Made by a program: the position numbers and the translations under genes. Positions 8,180 to 17,169 of a stretch of DNA of 64,000 nucleotides are shown here, piece by piece (the stretch's first letter is position 1; every line of letters starts with the position of its first letter). The notes below the pieces were generated by a model, which was not told the origin of the DNA, ran no database searches, and saw nothing but the letters and a program-made list of their open reading frames with translations. This DNA comes from Oceanobacillus timonensis (lineage in GTDB: Bacteria; Bacillota; Bacilli; Bacillales; Amphibacillaceae), in assembly GCF_900166635.1 (NCBI RefSeq), contig NZ_LT800497.1:329984-393983 (forward strand), written 5' to 3'.

Positions 8180-10034
8180 TTTAGCGTTAAAAAATATTCG
8201 CAGAAATATAAAGAGCTATGGATTATATATCGGAGCCACGATCTTCTCGATTATTATTTATTTTACCTTTGCGACGCTGAAGCATAGCGATGATATAAGC
8301 GGTTTAGCGGAAACTTCCAAGCAGATGCAGGGCATTATGAGCTCTTCGGCGTTTGTATTAATGATTTTTGTGGCCATTTTTATTCTATATTCCAATTCCT
8401 TTTTTATGAAAAGAAGGAAGAAAGAAGTTGCTTTATATTCCTTATTGGGAGTACGTAAACGAGCGATCGGTTTTCTATTATTTTTTGAGAATATCGTTAT
8501 TGGAATTATTTCACTGGTCATTGGTGTAGGATTAGGATTCTTCCTGTCACAAGCTTTATTGTCACTTTTATTAAAGCTGATGGGCTTATCGCTTTCTGTC
8601 GGTTTTGCTTTTTCTATGCAGGCAGTAATCGAGACGGTACTGGTCTTTTTCCTAATATTTTTAGTGACCTCTTTACTGGGATACCGGGTGATTTATAAAT
8701 TTAAGCTGATTGAATTATTCCATGCTGAGAAAAAAGGGGAAGAACAGCCAAAAGCACGGATGATTTCAGCACTGATCGGCGTTTTGTCATTAGTTTTAGC
8801 TTACTGGCTGGCGCTGCAGGATTTAATGACCTCTTCGGCTTGGCGGATTTTAGGCCTGGCGATGCCGCTGGTGATTATTGGGTTAACGATTTTAGGATCA
8901 TTTCTCTTATTTAACAGTGTTCTCGTTTATATTTTACATGTCTTGAAAAGAAGGAAGAAATGGGCTTGGAAAGGGCTGCATCTTATGACATCTTCCCAGC
9001 TCCTTTACCGGATTCGCGGGAATGCCAAAACATTAACCATTATTGCGACATTGAGCGCAACAACGATTACAGCAGGTGGAGCGATATTTGGCACGTATTA
9101 TAATACTGAAAAAAGTGTAGAAGAAATGGCACCTTTCTCTTTTATGTGGGAAGGGGAAGCCCAGGATATCGATTCCGACCTGGTAGAGGATGCTGTCAGC
9201 TTTGAAGCAAAGGATATCACCGTACCGGGAGAGCCATATGATCAGTCTTACTATGTTATAGACGAAGAAACATTTATGAAATTGACAGAAGCACTTGGCT
9301 GGGATATCGATTACCATGACTTGGGAAAAGATGAAGCAATGATGGTCGATCCTTACTATGATCCGCAATTGCAAGGGGATAGAGAAGAAGCCATTGCTAT
9401 TGAGGGTGATGAGAAAAAAGTCAGTCAGTTTTATCAAGACCCGTTAGTAAATACGCCGACATTACCAGGCTCTACCTTAGTGATGGATGATGCGGCTTTT
9501 CAAGAGCTGGATGGAGAAGATGCTGCTTATCAGGCAGTGCAGATTACGGATGAGAAAAATCATTTAGACCTTTCTCAGGACCTGGAAGCAAATGCAGATA
9601 TAGAGAGATTCTCCAGTGCAGGACAAAGTTATCAGGATGCCATAGCATCTTCTGGAGTGATGCTATTTGTCGGCAGCTTTTTAGGATTAGTGTTTTTAGT
9701 GGCTACAGGCAGCATTATTTTCTTTAAAATGATGACAGAAGCAGAGGAAGATAAGGATAAATATGCCGTTTTATATAAAATTGGTGTTTCCAAAAAAGAA
9801 ATGAGAAAAACAATACGTTACCAAGTCGGGCTCATTTTTCTGGCACCGCTGGTATTAGGGTTAATGCATGGGGCAGTGGCGCTAATGGCATTTTCCAGTC
9901 TGTTACAAGCGAATTTGTTGGAGCCTGTCATTATCTGGATGGCGGCTTATACAATTATTTATATTTTATATTATGTGGTGACGGCCAGAGGATTTAATAA
10001 AACCATTACACGAAATATTGTACAGGAGGGTTAA
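8166..10034 (+). CDS. BceB/YxdM-type ABC transporter permease
   Basis: This 622-residue permease has the BceB layout: about ten membrane segments, two FtsX-like domains and a large acidic extracytoplasmic domain (about residues 305-505) between segments 7 and 8. That domain is the usual binding site for antimicrobial peptides or their lipid targets. ATG 8166 was chosen because GGTGATGGG precedes it and MTLFDLALKNIRRN matches the family start. The length equals that of B. subtilis YxdM (622 residues, from memory). Together with the ATPase, the divergent regulator pair and yxeA it forms a complete Yxd-type module. The inducing peptide cannot be predicted. Confidence 0.85.
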   Translation: MTLFDLALKNIRRNIKSYGLYIGATIFSIIIYFTFATLKHSDDISGLAETSKQMQGIMSSSAFVLMIFVAIFILYSNSFFMKRRKKEVALYSLLGVRKRAIGFLLFFENIVIGIISLVIGVGLGFFLSQALLSLLLKLMGLSLSVGFAFSMQAVIETVLVFFLIFLVTSLLGYRVIYKFKLIELFHAEKKGEEQPKARMISALIGVLSLVLAYWLALQDLMTSSAWRILGLAMPLVIIGLTILGSFLLFNSVLVYILHVLKRRKKWAWKGLHLMTSSQLLYRIRGNAKTLTIIATLSATTITAGGAIFGTYYNTEKSVEEMAPFSFMWEGEAQDIDSDLVEDAVSFEAKDITVPGEPYDQSYYVIDEETFMKLTEALGWDIDYHDLGKDEAMMVDPYYDPQLQGDREEAIAIEGDEKKVSQFYQDPLVNTPTLPGSTLVMDDAAFQELDGEDAAYQAVQITDEKNHLDLSQDLEANADIERFSSAGQSYQDAIASSGVMLFVGSFLGLVFLVATGSIIFFKMMTEAEEDKDKYAVLYKIGVSKKEMRKTIRYQVGLIFLAPLVLGLMHGAVALMAFSSLLQANLLEPVIIWMAAYTIIYILYYVVTARGFNKTITRNIVQEG

Positions 10035-10035
10035 C

Positions 10036-10392
10036 ATGAAAAAATTATTTTTTGTCATGATAGGTGTCGTCGTTTTATTTGCCGCAGCGGTTGTTGTTTT
10101 GATGACAGTGGATTTCAATCGGGCGGGAAAAGATAATGTTTATATTCAAGTGGATGAACCGGCAAGTACAGAAGAGGATAAGATGGATACGGGAGAAATA
10201 GCGACCACTTATTGGTATGAGCAGCCGGCTTATACAGAGGATGGAGAAGAAATTGAAGTGACGTTTTCTGCACAAAAGGATTTGCGTCAAGGAGCATATC
10301 TGATGCTTTATGTGAATGATGATAATGAAGTTTCTTCATACGATGAAGTCAGTGAAGAGGAATTGCCGGCTGCGGTGGAAGAAGCGCTGTAG
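10036..10392 (+). CDS. yxeA: YxeA-family (DUF1093) secreted or membrane-anchored protein
   Basis: This 118-residue protein has an N-terminal hydrophobic segment (residues 4-25) that acts as a signal or anchor. The outer domain shows the YxeA pattern: YWYEQPAYTEDGEE, then FSAQKDLRQGAYLMLYV and a final SSYDEVSEEELP. GGAGGG lies 8 bases before ATG 10036, right after the permease stop. In B. subtilis yxeA also follows yxdM, so gene order supports the call. The family is thought to assist the transporter outside the membrane, but its activity is not established. It ends the operon before a strong terminator. Confidence 0.8.
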   Translation: MKKLFFVMIGVVVLFAAAVVVLMTVDFNRAGKDNVYIQVDEPASTEEDKMDTGEIATTYWYEQPAYTEDGEEIEVTFSAQKDLRQGAYLMLYVNDDNEVSSYDEVSEEELPAAVEEAL

Positions 10393-10407
10393 TTTAGCAG
10401 AAAGTAG

Positions 10408-10451
10408 CCATATAAGATGCAACGAATTCGTTGGTATCTTATATGGCTTTT
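10408..10451 (+). terminator. Intrinsic terminator after yxeA
   Basis: An 11-bp perfect stem, CCATATAAGAT (10408-10418) with ATCTTATATGG (10436-10446), is followed by CTTTTT. Confidence 0.85.
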
Positions 10452-10552
10452 TGAATGGTTTAGCATACGGTTCTTTACGTTATAAACGAAACCCGATATG
10501 ATGAAGAATAGATGTGAAAAAATGAAAGCGGGATTAAAGGAGAAGATTTTGT

Positions 10553-11545
10553 ATGAAACCCAAAATCCAGGATGTCGCGAAAGTAGCCGGTGTATCCCCG
10601 ACGACGGTTTCCCGGGTTCTAAATGACAGGGGATATATCAGCAACAAAACGAAAGAAAAAGTATATGCAGCAATGGAAGAAATTAACTATGTACCCAATG
10701 ACCTTGCGCGTTCATTGTATAACAAGCGCAGTTACTTGATTGGTGTGATTGTTCCTTCAACCAGTAATCCTTTTTTTGGAGAATTGGTGGCGCATATAGA
10801 GAGTATTTGTGATGAAAAAGGCTATAAGGTGCTCCTTTGTAATAGCCTTCATGAAGCGGACAAAGAGAAAAAATATTGGGAAATGCTGCGCCGGCATCAG
10901 GTTGATGGGGTCATTGTCGTTACCTACAATCGCGGTTTAATAGATAAGGAACAACAATTTCCGGCAGTGGCCATTGACCATTACTTATCTGAACATATTC
11001 ATGTTGTCAGCTCGGATAATTTCCAAGGCGGGGAAATGGCGAGCAGGGAGCTGATAGAAACAGGTTGCAAAAAGATCATTCATATTAATGGAGATGCCAA
11101 GTTGGAAACACCGGCCAATAACAGGCAATATGCCTATGAAAAAGTAATGAAAGAAGCTGGCAGGACTCCAGAAACGTATCATGTTGTTTCTGATGCTGCA
11201 TTCTTAGAAAGTAATATTGTTACCATACAGCAGCTTTTCGAGGAGCATCCGGATGTAGACGGAATCTTTGCAAGTGACGATTTACTCGCTATACGTATAT
11301 TACAATATGCGGAGAGTCTAGGCTACAAGGTGCCGGAAGATTTGAAAATTATCGGCTATGATGGGACAAGCCTCATACGGTCGCTTTATCCGAATCTCAC
11401 AACAATTATTCAGCCAATCTATCAAATTGCAGAAAACGCTGTCGAGACATTAGTTTGGGAGATTGATGATAAACCGCATTATAGAAAAGAAAAAACATTT
11501 CCGGTTTCACTTTGGAAAGGGGAAACAACAAGGGATTCCACGTGA
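10553..11545 (+). CDS. LacI-family regulator, probable sucrose-utilisation repressor (ScrR/CscR-like)
   Basis: This 330-residue repressor has an N-terminal LacI helix-turn-helix (residues 3-50: IQDVAKVAGVSPTTVSRVLND, then YVPNDLARSL hinge helix) and a periplasmic-binding-protein-like sugar domain (about 60-328). AAAGGAGA precedes ATG 10553. Directly downstream come fructokinase and, further on, the GH32 hydrolase and sucrose symporter. A 16-bp perfect palindrome with a central CG, as LacI proteins recognise, lies in front of the hydrolase at 14307. I infer that this protein represses that promoter and is released by sucrose, fructose or a phosphorylated derivative. No copy of the palindrome is visible at its own promoter. 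Confidence 0.8.
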   Translation: MKPKIQDVAKVAGVSPTTVSRVLNDRGYISNKTKEKVYAAMEEINYVPNDLARSLYNKRSYLIGVIVPSTSNPFFGELVAHIESICDEKGYKVLLCNSLHEADKEKKYWEMLRRHQVDGVIVVTYNRGLIDKEQQFPAVAIDHYLSEHIHVVSSDNFQGGEMASRELIETGCKKIIHINGDAKLETPANNRQYAYEKVMKEAGRTPETYHVVSDAAFLESNIVTIQQLFEEHPDVDGIFASDDLLAIRILQYAESLGYKVPEDLKIIGYDGTSLIRSLYPNLTTIIQPIYQIAENAVETLVWEIDDKPHYRKEKTFPVSLWKGETTRDST

Positions 11546-11650
11546 AGGAATACCGTTTCTCCGTTTTAGAAAAAAGATGAAATCGTAACTTCGAACCAAA
11601 ATCTGCTATAATAATCAAACATGTAGAATAAATAAGGAGTGTTTACAGAG

Positions 11651-12502
11651 ATGATAGGAGCAATTGAAGCGGGCGGGACAAAATTTGTATGCGCAGTGGG
11701 GAACCCGGATGGTACGATTATAGATCGCACAGCATTTCCAACAACAACACCGGATGAAACATTAGAAAAAGTGGAAGCATTTTTTGCGAAACATTCGATT
11801 GAGAAATTAGGAGTTGGCGCATTTGGACCCATTAATTTACGAGCCGGCAGTGAAAACTACGGCACGATTGAAAAGACTCCTAAAATTCCGTGGCGTTATT
11901 ATCCGCTTATGGAAGAGCTTGAAAAACGTTTAGGCGTTCCTGTGGCCATTCAGACGGACGTTGTTGTTGCGAGCATGGGTGAATATGAATATGGAATCGG
12001 TAAGAATGCTGCGAGTTGTCTTTACATAACTGTAGGTACGGGAATCGGGGCAGGACTTGTTCAAAATGGAAAGCCATTTCAGGGAAGAAATCATTCGGAG
12101 ATGGGACATGTTTTATTACAAAAACATCCGGAAGATACATTTGAAGGGGCATGCCCAAGCCACGGCTCCTGCTTGGAAGGATTGGCTGCCGGCCCGGCCA
12201 TTGAAGCACGTTATGGTAAAAAAGGCGCGGATTTAGCTGATGAGGATCATGTTTGGGAATTAGAGGCATATTATTTGGCTCAGGCAATCATGGATTATTT
12301 TGTGATTCTTTCTCCAGAAAAAATCATTCTCGGCGGCGGTGTCATGAAACAGGAAAAATTGTATCCGATGATTCGTGAAAAATTCATGGAGCTGTTAAAT
12401 GATTACATCGAAGTGGAGAATGTAGAGGAATTGATTGTTGCTCCAGCATTAAACGATGAGCAGGGTGTAAAAGGCTGTATCGCTTTGGCAGCAAAAGAGT
12501 AA
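11651..12502 (+). CDS. ROK-family fructokinase
   Basis: This 283-residue kinase phosphorylates free fructose from sucrose cleavage to fructose 6-phosphate in the cytoplasm. The N-terminal phosphate loop is IGAIEAGGTKFVCAVG. The ROK signature region is LYITVGTGIGAGLV. The zinc-binding cluster of fructokinases is visible: EMGHVLL, then CPSHGSCLEGLAAGPAI. I start at ATG 11651 with AAGGAG at 11634; GTG 11639 overlaps that site. A -10 TATAAT at 11607 suggests its own promoter. A terminator follows immediately. It closely resembles the YdhR/GmuE fructokinases of Bacillus. Confidence 0.88.
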   Translation: MIGAIEAGGTKFVCAVGNPDGTIIDRTAFPTTTPDETLEKVEAFFAKHSIEKLGVGAFGPINLRAGSENYGTIEKTPKIPWRYYPLMEELEKRLGVPVAIQTDVVVASMGEYEYGIGKNAASCLYITVGTGIGAGLVQNGKPFQGRNHSEMGHVLLQKHPEDTFEGACPSHGSCLEGLAAGPAIEARYGKKGADLADEDHVWELEAYYLAQAIMDYFVILSPEKIILGGGVMKQEKLYPMIREKFMELLNDYIEVENVEELIVAPALNDEQGVKGCIALAAKE

Positions 12503-12511
12503 TTTATAACG

Positions 12512-12558
12512 GAGATGAACGAAAGGCAAGGTATACTGGCCAGGTTCATCTCTTTTTT
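12512..12558 (+). terminator. Intrinsic terminator after fructokinase
   Basis: GAGATGAAC (12512-12520) pairs with GTTCATCTC (12544-12552), and six Ts follow. It separates the regulator-fructokinase unit from the oxalate decarboxylase. Confidence 0.85.
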
Positions 12559-12660
12559 CATCCCTTTCTTTTTAACCGTAGGCACATACAAGAAGCAGGA
12601 GGCATAAACCGATGTTAAAGGGGTTTTCTCTGTATAAACCGATAAATGAGGTGCTTTTTG

Positions 12661-13854
12661 ATGGAAAACCGAAATGGTAATCAATGGAATGAACATGTAC
12701 CGCAGCCTATTCGAAATGATGGAGCGGGCGCGATGGATGTGGGACCGCGTAATATTATGCGGGATGTGCAAAATCCGGATATGCTTGTTCCGCCAGCTAC
12801 GGATACGGGATTGCTTCCGAACTTGAAATTCTCGTTCTCAGATACTTCCATGAAATTAAAAATGGGAGGATGGTCTCGAGAGGTTACTGCGAGAGAGCTC
12901 CCGGTCGCTACGACACTTGCTGGGGTGAATATGAGTTTAACAGCTGGTGGTGTGCGAGAGCTTCACTGGCATCAAGAAGCGGAATGGTCTTACATGCTTT
13001 TAGGAAGGGCGCGAATAACGGCGGTTGACCAAGATGGACGGAATTTTATTGCAGATATTGGTCCCGGCGATCTTTGGTACTTTCCACCGGGAATCCCGCA
13101 TTCCATTCAAGGATTGGAGCATTGTGAATTCCTCCTGGTCTTTGATGATGGAAATTTTTCTGACCAAAATACTTTATCCATCTCTAGTTGGTTTGCACAT
13201 ACGCCCAAAGATGTCCTATCAGCTAATTTCGGTGTGCCAGAGAATACTTTCCACTCCATTCCTTCAGATGAGCTTTATATCTACCAAGGAGAAGTACCCG
13301 GTTCCTTGGAAAGTCAGGAAGTCCCGTCTCCCAACGGTGAAGTTCCATTGACCTTCAAGCACGAGCTTTTGAAGCAAACACCCATTAAAACGCCAGGTGG
13401 AAGCGTGCGAATTGTTGACACTTCTAATTTTCCGATTTCGAAAAACATTGCCGCTGCACTTGTTGAGGTTGAGCCGGGTGGCATGAGGGAAATGCATTGG
13501 CATCCCAATCAGGATGAATGGCAATATTACCTTGCCGGGCAGGGACGTATGACGGTATTTAACGGAGAGGGCGCTGCACGTACATTTGACTATCGTGCTG
13601 GTGATGTCGGTTATGTTCCCTTTGCTAATGGACATTATATTCAGAATACGGGTGACGATACATTATGGTTTTTAGAAATATTCAAAAGCAGCCGCTTTGA
13701 AGACGTGTCATTGAATCAATGGATGGCGTTGACGCCTAAGGAATTGATCCAAAGTAATTTGAATGTGGGCTCTGAATTGATTGATTCACTGCGCAAAGAA
13801 AAATGGCCCGTTGTGAAATATCCCGGATTTTCCTATTATCCTAAAAATAGTTAG
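12661..13854 (+). CDS. oxdC: Oxalate decarboxylase (bicupin, Mn-dependent)
   Basis: This 397-residue cytoplasmic bicupin converts oxalate to formate and CO2, consuming a proton. The first cupin has Mn ligands H102, H104, E108 (HWHQEAEW) and H147 (PHSIQ). The second has H279, H281, E286 (HWHPNQDEW) and H325 (GHYIQ). The conserved [17 protein letters not shown] and GEVP segments match OxdC. The active-site lid, S-E-N-S/T in B. subtilis OxdC with catalytic Glu162, reads S167-D168-Q169-N170-T171 here, so Glu is replaced by Asp. GAGGTG at 12648 supports ATG 12661. It stands between sucrose genes and is not obviously related to them; acid or oxalate stress is the likely role. Confidence 0.85.
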   Translation: MENRNGNQWNEHVPQPIRNDGAGAMDVGPRNIMRDVQNPDMLVPPATDTGLLPNLKFSFSDTSMKLKMGGWSREVTARELPVATTLAGVNMSLTAGGVRELHWHQEAEWSYMLLGRARITAVDQDGRNFIADIGPGDLWYFPPGIPHSIQGLEHCEFLLVFDDGNFSDQNTLSISSWFAHTPKDVLSANFGVPENTFHSIPSDELYIYQGEVPGSLESQEVPSPNGEVPLTFKHELLKQTPIKTPGGSVRIVDTSNFPISKNIAAALVEVEPGGMREMHWHPNQDEWQYYLAGQGRMTVFNGEGAARTFDYRAGDVGYVPFANGHYIQNTGDDTLWFLEIFKSSRFEDVSLNQWMALTPKELIQSNLNVGSELIDSLRKEKWPVVKYPGFSYYPKNS

Positions 13855-13967
13855 GTAAACAAGAAAGTTATATCAGTGCCGTCTATTTTTGCTAAAAGAC
13901 TTGAGCTTCCTGGTTAAGAAATGCCTTATTGGGTAAAATAAACGGAAACAAAGCAGGAGGGATAGTC

Positions 13968-14156
13968 ATGCAGGAAAATAAAAGCGATAAATATACAGTT
14001 GCAGGAACAAATATCGAGTCGGTTAAAGAAGCAAATAAAAACGCTGGTATGTCCTATAATGAGGTCAAAGAATTCTTAGCTAAAACAATGGAAGAGCGTG
14101 GGACGGAAAGATACAGTGATACAGATATTAAAAATGAAGAGATGCTGGATCAGTAA
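13968..14156 (+). CDS. Small hydrophilic protein of unknown function
   Basis: This 62-residue soluble, charged protein follows CAGGAGGG at 13954-13961 with good spacing to ATG 13968. It has no membrane segment and no cysteine. The segment AGTNIESVKEANKN recalls the TN-x-x-x-V-[KR]-x-x-N unit of gamma-type small acid-soluble spore proteins, but there is only one copy and the Gln-rich character is missing, so this is weak. The C-terminal half is rich in Glu, Asp and Lys. A terminator follows at 14185. I do not assign a function. Confidence 0.6.
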   Translation: MQENKSDKYTVAGTNIESVKEANKNAGMSYNEVKEFLAKTMEERGTERYSDTDIKNEEMLDQ

Positions 14157-14184
14157 TCTCAGAAAAAAGGAAATGAAAACGGGT

Positions 14185-14214
14185 AAAGCATCTGTTAGGG
14201 AGCAGGTGCTTTTT
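14185..14214 (+). terminator. Intrinsic terminator after the 62-residue gene
   Basis: AAAGCATCTG (14185-14194) pairs with CAGGTGCTTT (14203-14212) with one G-U pair, then Ts. Confidence 0.75.
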
Positions 14215-14306
14215 GATTGAAAAAAGCGTGTTAAATTTACCCAAAAAAGATAGGCGCGCAAACTTTATGTTTTGTTTATCGCTCAAAGGTTTTTTATGAA
14301 ATTTTG

Positions 14307-14348
14307 TGTCAACCGGTTGACATATTTAGAAAAATGTAAGATGATAAT
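14307..14348 (+). promoter_or_regulatory. LacI-type operator and promoter of the sucrose hydrolase-symporter operon
   Basis: TGTCAACCGGTTGACA (14307-14322) is a perfect 16-bp palindrome with a central CG pair. Its right end is also a consensus -35, TTGACA (14317-14322). Candidate -10 hexamers are TAAGAT (14337) and GATAAT (14343), neither at ideal spacing. A repressor bound here would cover the -35. The LacI regulator at 10553 is the likely binder. Confidence 0.75.
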
Positions 14349-14362
14349 ACGTAAGAAATTAC

Positions 14363-14377
14363 TGATACCGTTTTCAA
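14363..14377 (-). promoter_or_regulatory. Catabolite-responsive element (cre)
   Basis: Read on the minus strand the site is TTGAAAACGGTATCA, matching WTGNAANCGNWNNCW at every fixed position. It lies downstream of the promoter and 45 bases before the hydrolase start, so CcpA would act as a block to transcription when preferred sugars are present. Confidence 0.75.
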
Positions 14378-14421
14378 TGGTTTTCATAAATATAAATAAT
14401 TTGATAGAAAGGTAGATTGCT

Positions 14422-15846
14422 ATGTTATATCAGGAAAAACACCGTCCGCAGTTGCATTTCACACCAAAAGAGAATTGGATGAATGATCCGAACGGTCTTG
14501 TTTATTACGAAGGAGAATATCATTTATTTTATCAGTACAATCCACTTGCTAGTGAACATGCAAATATGAACTGGGGTCATGCAACAAGCACAGATTTGTA
14601 TCACTGGGAAGAACATGAAGTTGCGATAGCTCCAGATGAATTGGGAACCATTTTCTCTGGATCCGCAGTAGTTGATAAAAATAATACCAGCGGCTTGTTT
14701 GAAAGCGATTCCGGCGGGTTGGTTGCCATTTTCACACAAGATGGTGCGAGCCAGCAGCAAAGTATTGCTTACAGCAAGGACAAGGGAAGAACATGGATGA
14801 AGTATGAAGGGAATCCAGTGATTCCGAATACAAAAATAAAAGATTTTCGTGACCCGAAAGTTTCCTGGCATGAGGACAGTCAGCAATGGATAATGGTATT
14901 AGCTTGTGGCGATCATATGCAATTTTACGGCTCCCCAAATTTGATTGATTGGACTTATCTATCTTCATTTGGGAAAGAATATCCTTCCTATGATGGGGTT
15001 TGGGAATGCCCGGATCTGCTTTATTTACCAGTGGAGAATCGTTCCAAAAAAGAGTGGGTCCTTATTGTAAGCATCAATCCAGGTGGGCCTAACGGAGGAT
15101 CTGCTGTTTATTACTTTACAGGTAGCTTCGACGGCAAAGCATTTCAACCCAATGAAAAACCGGAAGATACGCTGAAATGGGCGGATGCCGGAAAAGACTT
15201 TTACGCCGCTGTTACTTGGGATAATACAGAAGATACGTACTGGATTGGCTGGATGAATAACTGGCAGTATGCAGGCGTTTCACCGGTATCGCCTTGGCTC
15301 AGTGCAATGAGCTTGGCCCGGAAACTGTCATTATATGAAAAAGATGACGATCTGCTATTAAAACAAGAAGTCATTACGGCAGACAGCGACGCAGAGGTAA
15401 TTTCCTATCCTGGCGCGACTATTGAATCTGGTGAGACAGAAAGCTATGAGATTGGTGATACGGCCCAGATAGATGTGCAGCTTGCAAAAACGACAGGCAA
15501 CAGTGAATGGGGCGTGACATTTACGACGGATCAGGATGAAGCTTTTCGATTGGTGATAGACAAGCAGTCCAACTCGTATACGTTTCATCGGGATCAAGGC
15601 ATCACGGACTTCTCGGAAGATTTCCCGACAGAAGTGAAGGGAAGCCTGAATAAAGAAGCAGTGAAAACGCTGAAAGCAATCGTTGACAAAGCTTCTATCG
15701 AACTCTTCTTAAATGATGGCTTATCCGCGGCGACGAATACGATTTATCCAGAAGGTACGATAACACAACTGGAAGTATTCGCAGTAAATGAAGCAGTACA
15801 GGTAGAAAATATCACATGGACAAAATTGCATTCTATTTGGAAATAA
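14422..15846 (+). CDS. GH32 sucrose/fructan hydrolase (intracellular beta-fructosidase)
   Basis: This 474-residue hydrolase cleaves terminal beta-fructosides. The nucleophile is D22 in WMNDPNG, the transition-state Asp is D144 in FRDPK and the acid/base is E195 in WECPDL. A five-bladed propeller (about 10-310) is followed by a beta-sandwich (about 340-470). There is no signal peptide. The VSINPGGPNGGS segment is typical of levanase/exo-inulinase relatives, so short fructans may also be used. The partner symporter imports unphosphorylated sucrose, hence sucrose rather than sucrose 6-phosphate is the likely substrate. Products are glucose and fructose, the latter going to the fructokinase. Controlled by the operator and cre upstream. 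Confidence 0.88.
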   Translation: MLYQEKHRPQLHFTPKENWMNDPNGLVYYEGEYHLFYQYNPLASEHANMNWGHATSTDLYHWEEHEVAIAPDELGTIFSGSAVVDKNNTSGLFESDSGGLVAIFTQDGASQQQSIAYSKDKGRTWMKYEGNPVIPNTKIKDFRDPKVSWHEDSQQWIMVLACGDHMQFYGSPNLIDWTYLSSFGKEYPSYDGVWECPDLLYLPVENRSKKEWVLIVSINPGGPNGGSAVYYFTGSFDGKAFQPNEKPEDTLKWADAGKDFYAAVTWDNTEDTYWIGWMNNWQYAGVSPVSPWLSAMSLARKLSLYEKDDDLLLKQEVITADSDAEVISYPGATIESGETESYEIGDTAQIDVQLAKTTGNSEWGVTFTTDQDEAFRLVIDKQSNSYTFHRDQGITDFSEDFPTEVKGSLNKEAVKTLKAIVDKASIELFLNDGLSAATNTIYPEGTITQLEVFAVNEAVQVENITWTKLHSIWK

Positions 15847-15917
15847 TCATTGTGCGGAGGAGTTGGATAAGCTCCCCGCACGTATAAAGTAAAGTATAAA
15901 GAAAGGATCTTATAAAC

Positions 15918-17165
15918 ATGGATTTTTTAAAGAATAGTAAATATTGGTTTTCATCGGGGTATCTATTTTTCTTCTTTATCACGTGGTCTATCTGGTGGTC
16001 TTTCTATGCGATCTGGTTGAATAATAGTCTTGGATTAACAGGAGCGCAGGTAGGAACGATTTATTCCTTTAATTCATTCTTTTCTCTATTTTTCATGATT
16101 CTTTATGGATATTTACAGGATAAATTAGGAACGAAGAAAAACCTGGTCTGGTTGCAAAGTGTTGTGCTTGTTTTCATTGCACCATTTGTTATTTATGTGT
16201 ATGAACCATTACTTTTAAATCATTTTTATGTAGGAGCGGTCCTGGGCGCTATCTATTTAGGGGCAGGTTTTATAGCCGGAGCAGGATTTTTGGAATCCTT
16301 TACAGAAAAACTCAGCCGTAAATATGATTTTGAATTTGGGAAATCGCGTATGTGGGGTTCGTTAGGTTATGCTGTTTCTGCTATTGGTGCAGGTGCGTTA
16401 ATGAGTATTAACCCGCATATTAACTTCTGGATTGCGTCCGGAACTGGAATTATCTTTCTTCTGATTAACGCAACTTTTAAAGTAGAAGTTTCGAAGACAG
16501 AAGAAAAAAGCGTTTCCAATATATCGATGAAAGATATCCGCTTTTTATTTGCAAATAAAGTATTCTGGTTTCTAATTATTTATTTATTCGGAACAGTATG
16601 CATTTACACCGTGTACGATCAGCAGTTATTCCCAGTTTACTTTGTGAGTTTATTTTCTGGAGCAGAAGCTGATGGGAATACAGTCTACGGTATCCTTAAC
16701 TCTATTCAGGTATTTGTCGAAGCAATTTTCTTATTCCTGGCACCATTTATTGTCAACAAAGTCGGTGTTAAGCGTTCATTGATATTAGCAGGAAGTATCA
16801 TGGCATTTCGTATCATTGGTTCAGCAGTGGTAACAAGCGGATTCGGCATTTCCTTTATGAAAATGCTGCACGCTGTCGAATTGCCGATTTTATTAATTGC
16901 TGTGTTTAAATATATTGCTGCGAACTTTGATGTCAGGCTTTCAGCGACGGTTTATTTAATAGGTTATAAAGTATCCAGTGAAATTGGTGTTATTATTTTC
17001 TCTTCGCTAGTCGGCTGGATTTATGATCAGACGACTTATGAAACGACCTTCTACATTTTAGGTGCCATTGTTGTATTATTTGTTATCTTCTCTATTTTTG
17101 CATTGAATAACAATAATAAAGAACAAAAAATAGATGAGCATGAATTTGCGATGGCGAAAGAGTAA
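15918..17165 (+). CDS. cscB: Sucrose:H+ symporter (CscB-like, oligosaccharide:H+ symporter family)
   Basis: This 415-residue protein has twelve membrane segments of the LacY/CscB branch of the major facilitator superfamily. Matches to E. coli CscB run through the length: FFITWSIWWSFYAIWL, LYGYLQDKLG, PFVIYVYEPLL, ESFTEKL, RMWGSLGYA, SINPHINFWI, DQQLFPVYF, LNSIQVF, MLHAVELP and FKYIAANFDVRLS. It imports sucrose with protons and without phosphorylation, feeding the GH32 enzyme encoded 71 bases upstream. A CscB-type symporter rather than a PTS permease is unusual beside Bacillus sucrose genes. GAAAGGATC supports the start. A strong terminator follows. Confidence 0.88.
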   Translation: MDFLKNSKYWFSSGYLFFFFITWSIWWSFYAIWLNNSLGLTGAQVGTIYSFNSFFSLFFMILYGYLQDKLGTKKNLVWLQSVVLVFIAPFVIYVYEPLLLNHFYVGAVLGAIYLGAGFIAGAGFLESFTEKLSRKYDFEFGKSRMWGSLGYAVSAIGAGALMSINPHINFWIASGTGIIFLLINATFKVEVSKTEEKSVSNISMKDIRFLFANKVFWFLIIYLFGTVCIYTVYDQQLFPVYFVSLFSGAEADGNTVYGILNSIQVFVEAIFLFLAPFIVNKVGVKRSLILAGSIMAFRIIGSAVVTSGFGISFMKMLHAVELPILLIAVFKYIAANFDVRLSATVYLIGYKVSSEIGVIIFSSLVGWIYDQTTYETTFYILGAIVVLFVIFSIFALNNNNKEQKIDEHEFAMAKE

Positions 17166-17169
17166 ATGA

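Noticed and set aside
9033..9437. 134-codon open frame on the minus strand inside the BceB-like permease gene
   Set aside because: Lies wholly within a well supported gene, has cysteine- and histidine-rich nonsense composition and no start signal.
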